DNA of 64,000 bases from Bradyrhizobium huanghuaihaiense (GTDB lineage: Bacteria; Pseudomonadota; Alphaproteobacteria; Rhizobiales; Xanthobacteraceae), in the NCBI RefSeq assembly GCF_007830635.1, contig NZ_VLLA01000001.1, positions 281,868-345,867 on the forward strand. The letters run 5' to 3'. Of the stretch, positions 43,972-53,986 are shown piece by piece. The notes below the pieces were generated by a model that saw only the letters and a program-made list of their open reading frames with translations, made no database searches and had not been told where the DNA came from. Position 1 is the first letter of the stretch; every line of letters begins with the position of its first letter. The position numbers were made by a program, and so were the translations under genes.

Positions 43972-45090
43972 ATGCCGGATTCCGAGCCAACCCACGACAA
44001 TCCGCGCAACACGCCCAACCTGCCGGCCGTGGTGACACCGGGCGAGGTGCTGCGCCCGACCGCCGAGAGCTGGCTGCTGCGCGCCATCCGCACGCTGTTC
44101 GGCTGGAAGGCGGGATCGGTGCGCGACGATCTCCAGGTCGTGCTCGACGCCACGACGCCCGACGACACCGGCTTCTCCGCCGTCGAGCGCACCATGCTGC
44201 GCAACATCCTCGGCCTGCACGAGCGCCGCATCGCCGACGTCATGGTGCATCGCGCCGACATCATCGCCGTGAAGCGCGACATCCCGCTCGGCGAATTGAT
44301 GGACCGCTTCGAGAGCGCCGGCCATTCCCGCCTCGTCGTCTACAACGAGACGCTCGACGATCCCGTCGGCATCGTCCACATCCGCGATCTGCTCGCTTTC
44401 ATGACCGTGCGGGCGCGGGTGTCGGAGGCCACCAAGACCAAGCGCAAGAAGCCGCTGCCGGCCGGCCTCGATCTGCGCGCGGTCGATCTGGCAATGCCGC
44501 TCGAGGACGCCCGCATCATCCGCAAGCTGCTCTACGTGCCGCCGTCGATGCGGGCGATCGACCTGCTCGCGCAGATGCAGGCCACGCGCATTCATCTGGC
44601 GCTGGTCGTCGACGAATATGGCGGCAGCGACGGGCTGGTCTCGATCGAGGACATCGTCGAGCAGATCGTCGGCGAGATCGACGACGAGCACGACAGCGAC
44701 GAGCCGCCCTCGATCGTGCGCCTGCCGGACAACGCCTTCATCGCCGATGCCCGCGCCAGCCTCGACGACGTCCGCACCGTGATCGGCGCGGACTTCGTCA
44801 CCGGCGAGGCCGGTGAGGAGGTCGAGACGCTCGGCGGCTATCTCGTCAGCTTCGTCGGACGCCTGCCGGTGCGCGGCGAGGTGATCTCGGGTCCCGGCAA
44901 TTACGAGGTCGAGGTGCTCGATGCCGATCCGCGCCGCGTCAAGCGGCTGCGCATCTCGACGCGGAAGGAACGACCGGCGCCGCGCAGCCAGCGCGAGAGC
45001 CGGCGCCGCGAGGCCGCGCCGGAGAGCAGCCCGCCGCCGGCCAGTGACACGCCGACCCCGCCGCCGAGCGACGGGACCGGCCCGCAGTGA
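43972..45090 (+). CDS. CBS-domain / CorC-HlyC family protein (no membrane DUF21)
   Basis: A 372-residue protein with two CBS domains (about 85-215, with VMVHRADIIAVKRDIPLGELMDRF split) and a C-terminal CorC_HlyC domain (about 240-320). It lacks the N-terminal membrane DUF21 domain, so it resembles CorC or TlyC of the miaB-ybeZ-ybeY-corC-lnt cluster; roles in magnesium/cobalt efflux or ribosome function have been proposed. ATG 43972 was chosen as it starts one base after the ybeY stop; the frame is open to 43945. The C-terminal 50 residues are Arg/Pro-rich and probably disordered. The stop overlaps the lnt start by four bases (GTGA). Confidence 0.88.
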   Translation: MPDSEPTHDNPRNTPNLPAVVTPGEVLRPTAESWLLRAIRTLFGWKAGSVRDDLQVVLDATTPDDTGFSAVERTMLRNILGLHERRIADVMVHRADIIAVKRDIPLGELMDRFESAGHSRLVVYNETLDDPVGIVHIRDLLAFMTVRARVSEATKTKRKKPLPAGLDLRAVDLAMPLEDARIIRKLLYVPPSMRAIDLLAQMQATRIHLALVVDEYGGSDGLVSIEDIVEQIVGEIDDEHDSDEPPSIVRLPDNAFIADARASLDDVRTVIGADFVTGEAGEEVETLGGYLVSFVGRLPVRGEVISGPGNYEVEVLDADPRRVKRLRISTRKERPAPRSQRESRRREAAPESSPPPASDTPTPPPSDGTGPQ

Positions 45091-46700
45091 ACGCATTGCA
45101 GCGACTTCGTCAGATCGCGCTCGCCATCATCCTCACCTGGGGCTGGAAGCGCGCCGTCATCGCCATGGCCGCCGGCGCGCTGTCGGTGCTGGCGCTGGCG
45201 CCGTTCAACCTCTTCCCGGTGTTGTTCATCACCTTTCCGGTGCTGGTCTGGCTGATCGACGGCACCGGCGCCGGACGATATGGCGGCGTCCCCGCCGCGG
45301 CGCTGACCGGCTACTGGTTCGGTCTCGGCTATTTCGTTCCCGGCCTCTACTGGATCGGCTACGCCTTCTTCGTCGACGCCGACATCTTCGCCTGGCTGAC
45401 ACCGTTCGCCGTGCTGGGCCTGCCGGCCTATCTCTCCATCTTCACGGCGATCGGATGTGCGCTGGCGCGCCTGCTCTGGACCAAGAACGCCACGCGCGTG
45501 CTCGCGCTCGCGGCAAGCCTCACCATCGCCGAATGGCTGCGCGGTCATGCGCTGACCGGCTTTCCCTGGAACGCATTCGGCTATGCGCTGTCCGAGCCGC
45601 TGCCGCTGGCGCAGACGGCCTCGCTGATCGGCCTGTGGGGCATGACCTTCCTGACGGTTGCGATCTTTGCGAGCCCGGCGACGCTGATTGACCGCACGCC
45701 CGATCGCCGCGTGGCGTGGCGCGCGTCAGCCGCGGCAATCGCGCTTCTGATTGTGATGGGCATTTTCGGCGCGATCCGCCTGTCACTGCATCCGACCGCG
45801 ATGGTCGCTGGCGCCAAGCTGCGCCTGATGCAACCGAACCTGCAGCAGGACGCGAAGTTCAACTACGCCGCCAAGGCCGAGGTGATGAAGAAATACCTCG
45901 CGCTGTCGGACCGCGCCTCCGGGCCGCAATCGACCGGCGTGCGCGATGCCACCATCCTGATCTGGCCGGAATCCGCGTTCCCGTTCTTCCTGACCCGCGA
46001 AGCCGACGCGATGGCGCAAATCGCCGACCTGTTGCCGAAGGGCACGGTGCTGATCACGGGCTCGGTGCGCGCGCCCGACCTGCCGCGGGGAACGCCGATC
46101 ACACGCGCCTACAATTCGATCTACGTGATCGATCACGACGGCAGCGTGCTCGCCGTCTATGACAAGCTGCACCTCGTGCCGTTCGGCGAATTTCTTCCCT
46201 ACCAGGAGCTGATGGAGAAGCTCGGTTTCGAGCAGCTGACGCGTGTGCGCGGCGGCTTCATCGCCGGCAGCGTGCGGCATGCGCTGCCGGTCCCCACCGC
46301 ACCATCGGCGCTGCCTCTGATCTGCTATGAGGCCATCTTTCCCGGTGAGGTGGCAGGACGCAACGAACGTCCGGGCTGGATCGTGAACCTCACCAATGAC
46401 GGCTGGTTCGGCATCTCGACCGGCCCCTATCAGCATCTGGAGCAGGCACGCATGCGCGCGATCGAGCTCGGATTGCCGCTGGTCCGCTCCGCCAATACCG
46501 GCATCTCCGCGGTGATCGATCCGGTCGGACGCACCGTCGCCAGCCTGGGTCTCGGCATCGAAGGCATTTTGGATGCAAACCTGCCCGCCGCAATCCCGCC
46601 GACCGTCTACGCGCGGCTGGGCGACGTGCCCGCAGCCATGCTCGTCGCGCTCGGTGTGATGCTCGCGGTCCGCCGGCGTGTTGCCAAACGGCACCCCTGA
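45087..46700 (+). CDS. lnt: Apolipoprotein N-acyltransferase
   Basis: Lnt adds the third acyl chain to lipoproteins at the periplasmic face of the inner membrane. The 537-residue product has about seven hydrophobic segments in the first 240 residues, then a carbon-nitrogen hydrolase domain. The catalytic triad is visible as Glu295 (WPESAFPFF), Lys360 (YDKLHLVPFGE) and Cys413 (ICYEAIFP). The start is GTG 45087, overlapping the CBS gene stop (GTGA), so translation is coupled. Gene order matches the alphaproteobacterial cluster. The XRE regulator follows after 221 bases. Confidence 0.95.
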   Translation: MNALQRLRQIALAIILTWGWKRAVIAMAAGALSVLALAPFNLFPVLFITFPVLVWLIDGTGAGRYGGVPAAALTGYWFGLGYFVPGLYWIGYAFFVDADIFAWLTPFAVLGLPAYLSIFTAIGCALARLLWTKNATRVLALAASLTIAEWLRGHALTGFPWNAFGYALSEPLPLAQTASLIGLWGMTFLTVAIFASPATLIDRTPDRRVAWRASAAAIALLIVMGIFGAIRLSLHPTAMVAGAKLRLMQPNLQQDAKFNYAAKAEVMKKYLALSDRASGPQSTGVRDATILIWPESAFPFFLTREADAMAQIADLLPKGTVLITGSVRAPDLPRGTPITRAYNSIYVIDHDGSVLAVYDKLHLVPFGEFLPYQELMEKLGFEQLTRVRGGFIAGSVRHALPVPTAPSALPLICYEAIFPGEVAGRNERPGWIVNLTNDGWFGISTGPYQHLEQARMRAIELGLPLVRSANTGISAVIDPVGRTVASLGLGIEGILDANLPAAIPPTVYARLGDVPAAMLVALGVMLAVRRRVAKRHP

Positions 46701-46733
46701 TCGCGTCGTCGCCGCCGAGGTGGCCGGAATCCT

Positions 46734-46760
46734 TTGACAACCGTAGTCCCACGGTTGACA
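46734..46760 (+). promoter_or_regulatory. Paired TTGACA and small palindrome before the XRE gene
   Basis: Two perfect TTGACA hexamers (46734-46739 and 46755-46760) are separated by 15 bases containing CCGTAGTCCCACGG, an interrupted palindrome. A -10 at the right distance after the second hexamer is weak (TCATTC). The leader to ATG 46922 would be about 130 bases. It may be a promoter with an overlapping operator for autoregulation; that is inference. Confidence 0.35.
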
Positions 46761-46921
46761 GATTGCACGCGGGTTCCTCATTCTGCACCCGCTGCGAAAG
46801 ACAGTGGGCGTTGCTAAATTTCTCCGCAATGTTTCCCAATAACAGGGTTTGATTTTTACGCTGCTGGCACCTGAGGCATTCCGGTCGATTGCGCTGAGGG
46901 TGGTGTTTGGAGGCTGAGGAA

Positions 46922-47335
46922 ATGTCGAAAGCGCCCAACCCTGTTGACAAATATGTCGGCAGCCGCGTGCGTATGCGCCGCATCATGTTGGGCATGAGCC
47001 AGGAAAAGCTTGGTGAAGCTTTGGGCCTGACATTCCAGCAGATTCAGAAATACGAGAAGGGCACGAATAGGGTCGGCGCGAGCCGCATCCAGCAGATTGC
47101 CGAGATTTTGCAGGTGCCGGTGTCGTTCCTGTTCGAAGGCGGCCCGAGCGGCGTGGCCGGCCCGGACGGCTTCGCTGAAGGTGCTTCGCCCTCTTATGTT
47201 TCCGACTTCCTCGCGACCTCCGAAGGTCTCGCTCTGACCAAGGCGTTCACCCGAATCACCGATTCGAAGATGCGCCGCTCGATCGTCGATCTCGTCGAGC
47301 AGATCGCGGCCCGCGAAGGCCCCGACAAGCGCTGA
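46922..47335 (+). CDS. XRE family transcriptional regulator (PraR-like)
   Basis: A 137-residue helix-turn-helix regulator. The XRE domain covers about residues 11-70 (VGSRVRMRRIMLGMSQEKLGE, then LTFQQIQKYEKGTNRVGASR, both typical). The C-terminal part (SDFLATSEGLALTKAFTRI) is a short dimerisation segment. It strongly resembles the PraR-type regulators of rhizobia, which act in quorum sensing, biofilm or symbiosis, but targets here are unknown. ATG 46922 was chosen because GGAGGCTGAGGAA lies upstream. It follows lnt, as in many alphaproteobacteria; there the next gene is often metK, which is not found here. Confidence 0.88.
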   Translation: MSKAPNPVDKYVGSRVRMRRIMLGMSQEKLGEALGLTFQQIQKYEKGTNRVGASRIQQIAEILQVPVSFLFEGGPSGVAGPDGFAEGASPSYVSDFLATSEGLALTKAFTRITDSKMRRSIVDLVEQIAAREGPDKR

Positions 47336-47448
47336 CGCCAGCGCAATCCGATTTGAGGCTGCGCCAAATCTGGCCTATGTCGTCATTTGCGGCCGCGCGT
47401 TGACGCGCGCCCTCCCAGATGATGCGATTCAAAGGCATAGATGCGCCC

Positions 47449-48576
47449 ATGACGAACTCCAACTGGTTCGATACCCAAACCATTCTCGACGGCATCCGGC
47501 GCTGGGTGGAGATCGAGACGCCGACAGAGGCGCCTGAGCAGGTCAACAAACTCGTGTCGCTGGTCGCGGATCAACACCGCGATCTGCCCGTCACGCTCGA
47601 GCGCGTCGCCGGCGTCGACGGCTGCGGCGATCACCTTCTGGCCCGCTCGACCTGGGGTCAGGAGCAGCCGGGCATCCTGGTGCTGAGCCACCTCGATACC
47701 GTGCACCCCCTGGGCTTCATCGAGCGCCTGCCGTTCAAGGTCGAGGGCGACAGCGCGTTCGGTCCGGGCATCTACGACATGAAGGGCGGCGCCTACGTCG
47801 CCCATCATGCATTCGCTGCACTCTGTGCCGACGGCAAGCGTTCGCCGCTCGGCATCACCCACATGTTCACCTCCGACGAGGAGATCGGCAGCCCCACCTC
47901 GCGCGCACTGATCGAGAAAGAGGGACGCAAGGCCAAATACGTGCTGGTGACGGAGCCGGCGCGCGACGGCGGCAAGATCGTCACCGGACGCAAGGGCGTC
48001 GGACGCTTCGAGGTGTTCATCAAGGGCGTGCCGGCGCATGCCGGCTCGCGGCCCGAAGACGGCCGCAGCGCCATCCGCGAGCTCGCCAACATCATCCACG
48101 CGCTGGAGGGAATGAACGACCTGAAGCGCGGCGTCACCGTCAATGTCGGCGTGGTGCGCGGCGGCACGCGCCCCAACGTGACGCCGGAAGAGGCTTATGC
48201 CGAAATCGACCTGCGCGTTCCGAGCTTCACCGACGCGGACGAGTTCGTCGGCAAGATCCTCGGGCTGACATCGAAGACGGACGGCGTCACCGTCACGGTC
48301 ACCGGCGAGCTCAACCGTCCGCCTTACGAGAAGGGCAATGCCGGCGCCTCGCTCTACGAGCACGCCAGGACGCTCGCCACCGAGATCGGCTTCGAGCTGA
48401 TCGACACCTATACCGGCGGCGGCTCGGACGGCAATTTCACCGCGCCCCACACCGCCACGCTCGACGGGCTCGGCGTCGACGGCAAGGGCGCGCACACCCA
48501 TTATGAGCAGCTCTATGTCTCGTCGCTCGAACCGCGCGCGCGACTGCTCTATCGGCTGTATCAGACACTGCGATGA
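47449..48576 (+). CDS. M20 family metallopeptidase (carboxypeptidase G2-like)
   Basis: A 375-residue metallohydrolase of the M20/ArgE/DapE/CPG2 family. Visible motifs are VLSHLDTVHPLG (near 76-87) with metal His and Asp, GIYDMKGG (near 108-115) with the bridging Asp, and TSDEEIGS (near 140-147) with the catalytic Glu-Glu. A dimerisation insert with GVPAHAGSRPEDGRS follows. Family members hydrolyse glutamyl or aminoacyl bonds, and the exact substrate is open. ATG 47449 was preferred to ATG 47419 because MTNSNWFD has a better family match. Its stop overlaps the trmB start (ATGA). It occupies the place often taken by metK. Confidence 0.87.
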   Translation: MTNSNWFDTQTILDGIRRWVEIETPTEAPEQVNKLVSLVADQHRDLPVTLERVAGVDGCGDHLLARSTWGQEQPGILVLSHLDTVHPLGFIERLPFKVEGDSAFGPGIYDMKGGAYVAHHAFAALCADGKRSPLGITHMFTSDEEIGSPTSRALIEKEGRKAKYVLVTEPARDGGKIVTGRKGVGRFEVFIKGVPAHAGSRPEDGRSAIRELANIIHALEGMNDLKRGVTVNVGVVRGGTRPNVTPEEAYAEIDLRVPSFTDADEFVGKILGLTSKTDGVTVTVTGELNRPPYEKGNAGASLYEHARTLATEIGFELIDTYTGGGSDGNFTAPHTATLDGLGVDGKGAHTHYEQLYVSSLEPRARLLYRLYQTLR

Positions 48577-49286
48577 GCGAGCGCAAGTCAGACCCCGATC
48601 GCGACGACAGCGAGCGCGCGTTCTTCGGACGCCGCAAGGGCCACAAGCTCAGGCAGCATCAGGCCGACCTGATCGACAATCTGCTGCCGCATCTTGCACT
48701 CGACATCGAGGGCGAGAAGCCGGCGGATGCGCGCGAGATCTTCGATCCCGCAGCGGATGACGTGCGGCTCGAGATCGGCTTTGGCGGCGGCGAGCATCTC
48801 GCGGCCGAGGCGCAGGCCTTCGCCGCGACCGGCTTCATCGGCTGCGAGCCCTATGTCAACGGCATGGCGAAAATCCTCGCGCAGATCGAAGCGGCGAACA
48901 TCGGCAACATCCGCCTGTTCGCCGGCGATGCCGCCGAGCTGCTGGCCTGGCTGCCGAAGGCCTCGCTGTCGCGGATCGACCTGATCCATCCGGATCCCTG
49001 GCCGAAGCGGCGTCACTGGAAGCGGCGCTTCGTCCAGGACAGGACGATCGCCGCGATGGCGCGCGTGCTCAAGCCGAATGGTGAATTCCGCTTCGTCTGC
49101 GACATCGACGATTACTGCGCCTGGACGCTGTCGCATCTTGCGCGCTCGCCGGACTTCAAATGGCTCGCGGAGCGCGCCGACGATTTCCGGCAACCATGGG
49201 CCGGCTACACCATGACGCGCTACGGCCGGAAGGCGGCGCGCGAAGGCCGCAAGGCGGCTTATCTGCGATTCAGGCGGGTGGGTTAG
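48573..49286 (+). CDS. trmB: tRNA (guanine-N7-)-methyltransferase TrmB
   Basis: TrmB methylates G46 of tRNA variable loops using SAM. The 237-residue product contains the class I MTase glycine loop RLEIGFGGGEHLAAEA (near residues 65-80), FIGCEPYVNGMAK and the TrmB signature HPDPWPKRRHWKRRFVQ (near 138-154). The start ATG 48573 overlaps the M20 gene stop by four bases, so translation is coupled. rimP and nusA follow in the wider cluster, after a convergent DUF2336 gene. A family B repeat lies 2 bases after the stop. Confidence 0.94.
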   Translation: MSERKSDPDRDDSERAFFGRRKGHKLRQHQADLIDNLLPHLALDIEGEKPADAREIFDPAADDVRLEIGFGGGEHLAAEAQAFAATGFIGCEPYVNGMAKILAQIEAANIGNIRLFAGDAAELLAWLPKASLSRIDLIHPDPWPKRRHWKRRFVQDRTIAAMARVLKPNGEFRFVCDIDDYCAWTLSHLARSPDFKWLAERADDFRQPWAGYTMTRYGRKAAREGRKAAYLRFRRVG

Positions 49287-49288
49287 CC

Positions 49289-49373
49289 GTCATTGCGAGG
49301 AGCGAAGCGATGAAGCAATCCAGAGCGCTTTCGCGGAGGGATTTCCGGATTGCTTCGCTTCGCTCGCAATGAC
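49289..49373. repeat. Family B intergenic palindrome, copy 4
   Basis: Begins GTCATTGCGAGGAGCGAAGCGA and ends GCTTCGCTTCGCTCGCAATGAC, with GAAGCAATCCAG / CGGATTGCTTC and a loop CGCGGAGGG. It sits between the convergent trmB and DUF2336 stops. Arms have a few mismatches. Confidence 0.85.
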
Positions 49374-49384
49374 GGAGTGTGACG

Positions 49385-50467
49385 TTAGATCGTCTGCCGG
49401 TTGCGCCAGAAATTCACGACGCGCTCGGCCGTCGTCGGCATCAGGCGCGCGAAGTTCATGCGCGCGGCCTCGAGGTCGGCATCGGCGGGCGTGCGATTGG
49501 GGCCGTACCAGAGCAGGATCAGCGCGCGCACCGTGGGCCAGCCGAGATTGAGCACTCGGCCGAGGATCAGGATCGGATCGTAACGGTCGCCTGCGATCAA
49601 GCGGTCGAGAATCGAGATGCGGATACCAGCCATCGCCGAGAGCGAGGCGATCGACTCCTCGTATTTGTGTGCCTTGGCAAAGCCGAGCAGCGCGCTCTCG
49701 CCGAGATGGCCCTCGCGATGCAAGGTGAGCACCGTGCGCTGGGCCGCGGAGAAATCGCGTCGCGGCCCCGGCGGCAGCGCGGCCTCCTCGATCGCGGCCA
49801 TGGCGCGCTTGATCTCGACCTGGCGCACGGGATTGACCACGGTGGAGAGACGGCGGCGGATGACGTCGAGCGTGCCGTCGAGAAGCTGTTTCAGGTGTTC
49901 GCCGGAGAGATCGCTGCGCTGGCCGATCTTGAGCGTCAGCACGCCATCCTGCGCGGAACGCTTGATCAGCTCGGAATAACTGGCAGGCGAAAACACTGCG
50001 CCGGCATTGCCCGCGGCACGTCGCACGACATCGCGATCGCCGCGCTCAACCAGCACGTCGGTGACGACGGCCGGCAGGACGGGACGTTCCGTCATCGCCA
50101 GCAGATGACCCTGGCCCTTCAACCGCGCGATCTCGACGAGCGCGGCGTCATCGAGCACCGGCGAGCGGCGCAGCACGGGACCTGCGACCATGATCTCGTT
50201 TTCGCGCGCCAGCTGATTGACCAGATGCGGCGGCGCGTTGTTCAGGCGCGAGAAGCGCTCGGCGAGATCGACGCGCGAGCCGAGCTCGGCATGCGGGACG
50301 AGATCGATCAGGAGATTGTCGAAGAGATCGATGAGCTCGGGACCGAGTCTCGCGGGATCCTGGAAGTAGAGGTCGGCGATGGCGCGCGCGATCTCGCCGC
50401 GACGGCGAGGGTCGCCGCGTTTGACGATAGCGTCCAGTCCGGGAATGAGCGACGTGGCAGCGGTCAT
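49385..50467 (-). CDS. DUF2336 family protein
   Basis: A 360-residue alpha-helical, repeat-like protein matching DUF2336, which is found mostly in alphaproteobacteria; its function is unknown. Typical parts are ELIDLFDNLLIDLVPHAELGSR (shown in part), the repeated LA-type helices, and a C-terminal NFARLMPTTAERVVNFWR. No catalytic motif is evident. ATG at 50467 (MTAATSLIPGLDAI) was chosen over an upstream GTG/ATG frame to 50536, which lacks similarity. It is divergent from the rimP leader and convergent with trmB. Heat-repeat or scaffold roles are a guess. Confidence 0.82.
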   Translation of the reverse strand: MTAATSLIPGLDAIVKRGDPRRRGEIARAIADLYFQDPARLGPELIDLFDNLLIDLVPHAELGSRVDLAERFSRLNNAPPHLVNQLARENEIMVAGPVLRRSPVLDDAALVEIARLKGQGHLLAMTERPVLPAVVTDVLVERGDRDVVRRAAGNAGAVFSPASYSELIKRSAQDGVLTLKIGQRSDLSGEHLKQLLDGTLDVIRRRLSTVVNPVRQVEIKRAMAAIEEAALPPGPRRDFSAAQRTVLTLHREGHLGESALLGFAKAHKYEESIASLSAMAGIRISILDRLIAGDRYDPILILGRVLNLGWPTVRALILLWYGPNRTPADADLEAARMNFARLMPTTAERVVNFWRNRQTI

Positions 50468-50554
50468 GAAAACACAAACTCGTACAGGGCACGCCGCGGG
50501 TGCGCCCTCGGTCCAAGCCGCCCCACAATCAAGCAATTTAGGCCTCGGAAATGA

Positions 50555-50782
<228 letters not shown>

Positions 50783-50816
50783 TGAAGTCTTAACCAAGCC
50801 TTAACCCAAGCGTTAA

Positions 50817-51596
<780 letters not shown>

Positions 51597-51598
51597 CC

Positions 51599-53209
<1,611 letters not shown>

Positions 53210-53232
53210 GGGCGACGGAGGATGTCGCCCGG

Positions 53233-53916
53233 ATGCTCGCCAGCACGGACAGCGAACTCGACCATGGACCGCGGACCGAAAGGTCCGCGACCATGCGGAT
53301 GTGCGCGGTCACCCGGCAGGTCCGGCCGATCGACGAGCTGATCCGCTTCGTCGTCTCGCCGCAAGGCGACATAGTTCCCGATCTCAAGCGCAAGCTGCCC
53401 GGTCGCGGCATGTGGGTCACCGCCTCACGCGAGGTGGTTGCGGAAGCCGCGCGGCGTCACCAATTTAACAAAGCCTTCAAGCGCGAGCTGCGCGTTCCCC
53501 AGACGCTTCCCGCCGATATTGAGGCGCTCCTCGTCAGGAGCGTGACGGAAGCCCTTGGGATTGCTGCCAAGGCGGGCCAGGTCGTGGCCGGCTTCGGCAA
53601 GGTCGAGAGCGCCCTGCGGGAAGGCACGGCCGAGGTCCTGATCCACGCCAGTGACGGGGCTGCGGACGGAATCCGCAAATTGGACATGCTGGCGCGTCAA
53701 AATGCCGGAAATCGCGGTGCCGAACCGCCGATTCCCGTCGTCACCGCACTGAAATCGTTAGAATTGGATTTGGCACTGACCCGGTCAAATGTGATACATG
53801 CTGCGCTGCTCGCGGGCCCGGCGAGCAGGTCATTCCTGTCACGTAGCCAGATGCTGGTCCGATACCGGATGGCGGACGATGACAAGACTGCCGAAAAGCA
53901 CGGCCAGGATTTCTGA
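53233..53916 (+). CDS. YlxR/DUF448 and L7Ae-like RNA-binding protein
   Basis: A 227-residue protein. The N-terminal part contains the YlxR (DUF448) motif MRMCAVTRQVRP with PGRGMWV (about 57-63), and the C-terminal part an L7Ae-like fold segment (AGQVVAGFGKVESALREG). The YlxR family sits in nusA-infB clusters and has been linked to RNase P modulation and RNA binding. The start is ATG 53233 (MLASTDSELDH); a later ATG at 53293 (MRMCAVTRQ) could be the true start, and the segment before it has low complexity. infB follows 70 bases after the stop. A fusion of both domains is common in alphaproteobacteria. Confidence 0.87.
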   Translation: MLASTDSELDHGPRTERSATMRMCAVTRQVRPIDELIRFVVSPQGDIVPDLKRKLPGRGMWVTASREVVAEAARRHQFNKAFKRELRVPQTLPADIEALLVRSVTEALGIAAKAGQVVAGFGKVESALREGTAEVLIHASDGAADGIRKLDMLARQNAGNRGAEPPIPVVTALKSLELDLALTRSNVIHAALLAGPASRSFLSRSQMLVRYRMADDDKTAEKHGQDF

Positions 53917-53986
53917 GAGACACCGACGAACCGATCTGACGGTGCGGCAACGCACAACACTGATAAATCAGGATTAGGACTGCTGA

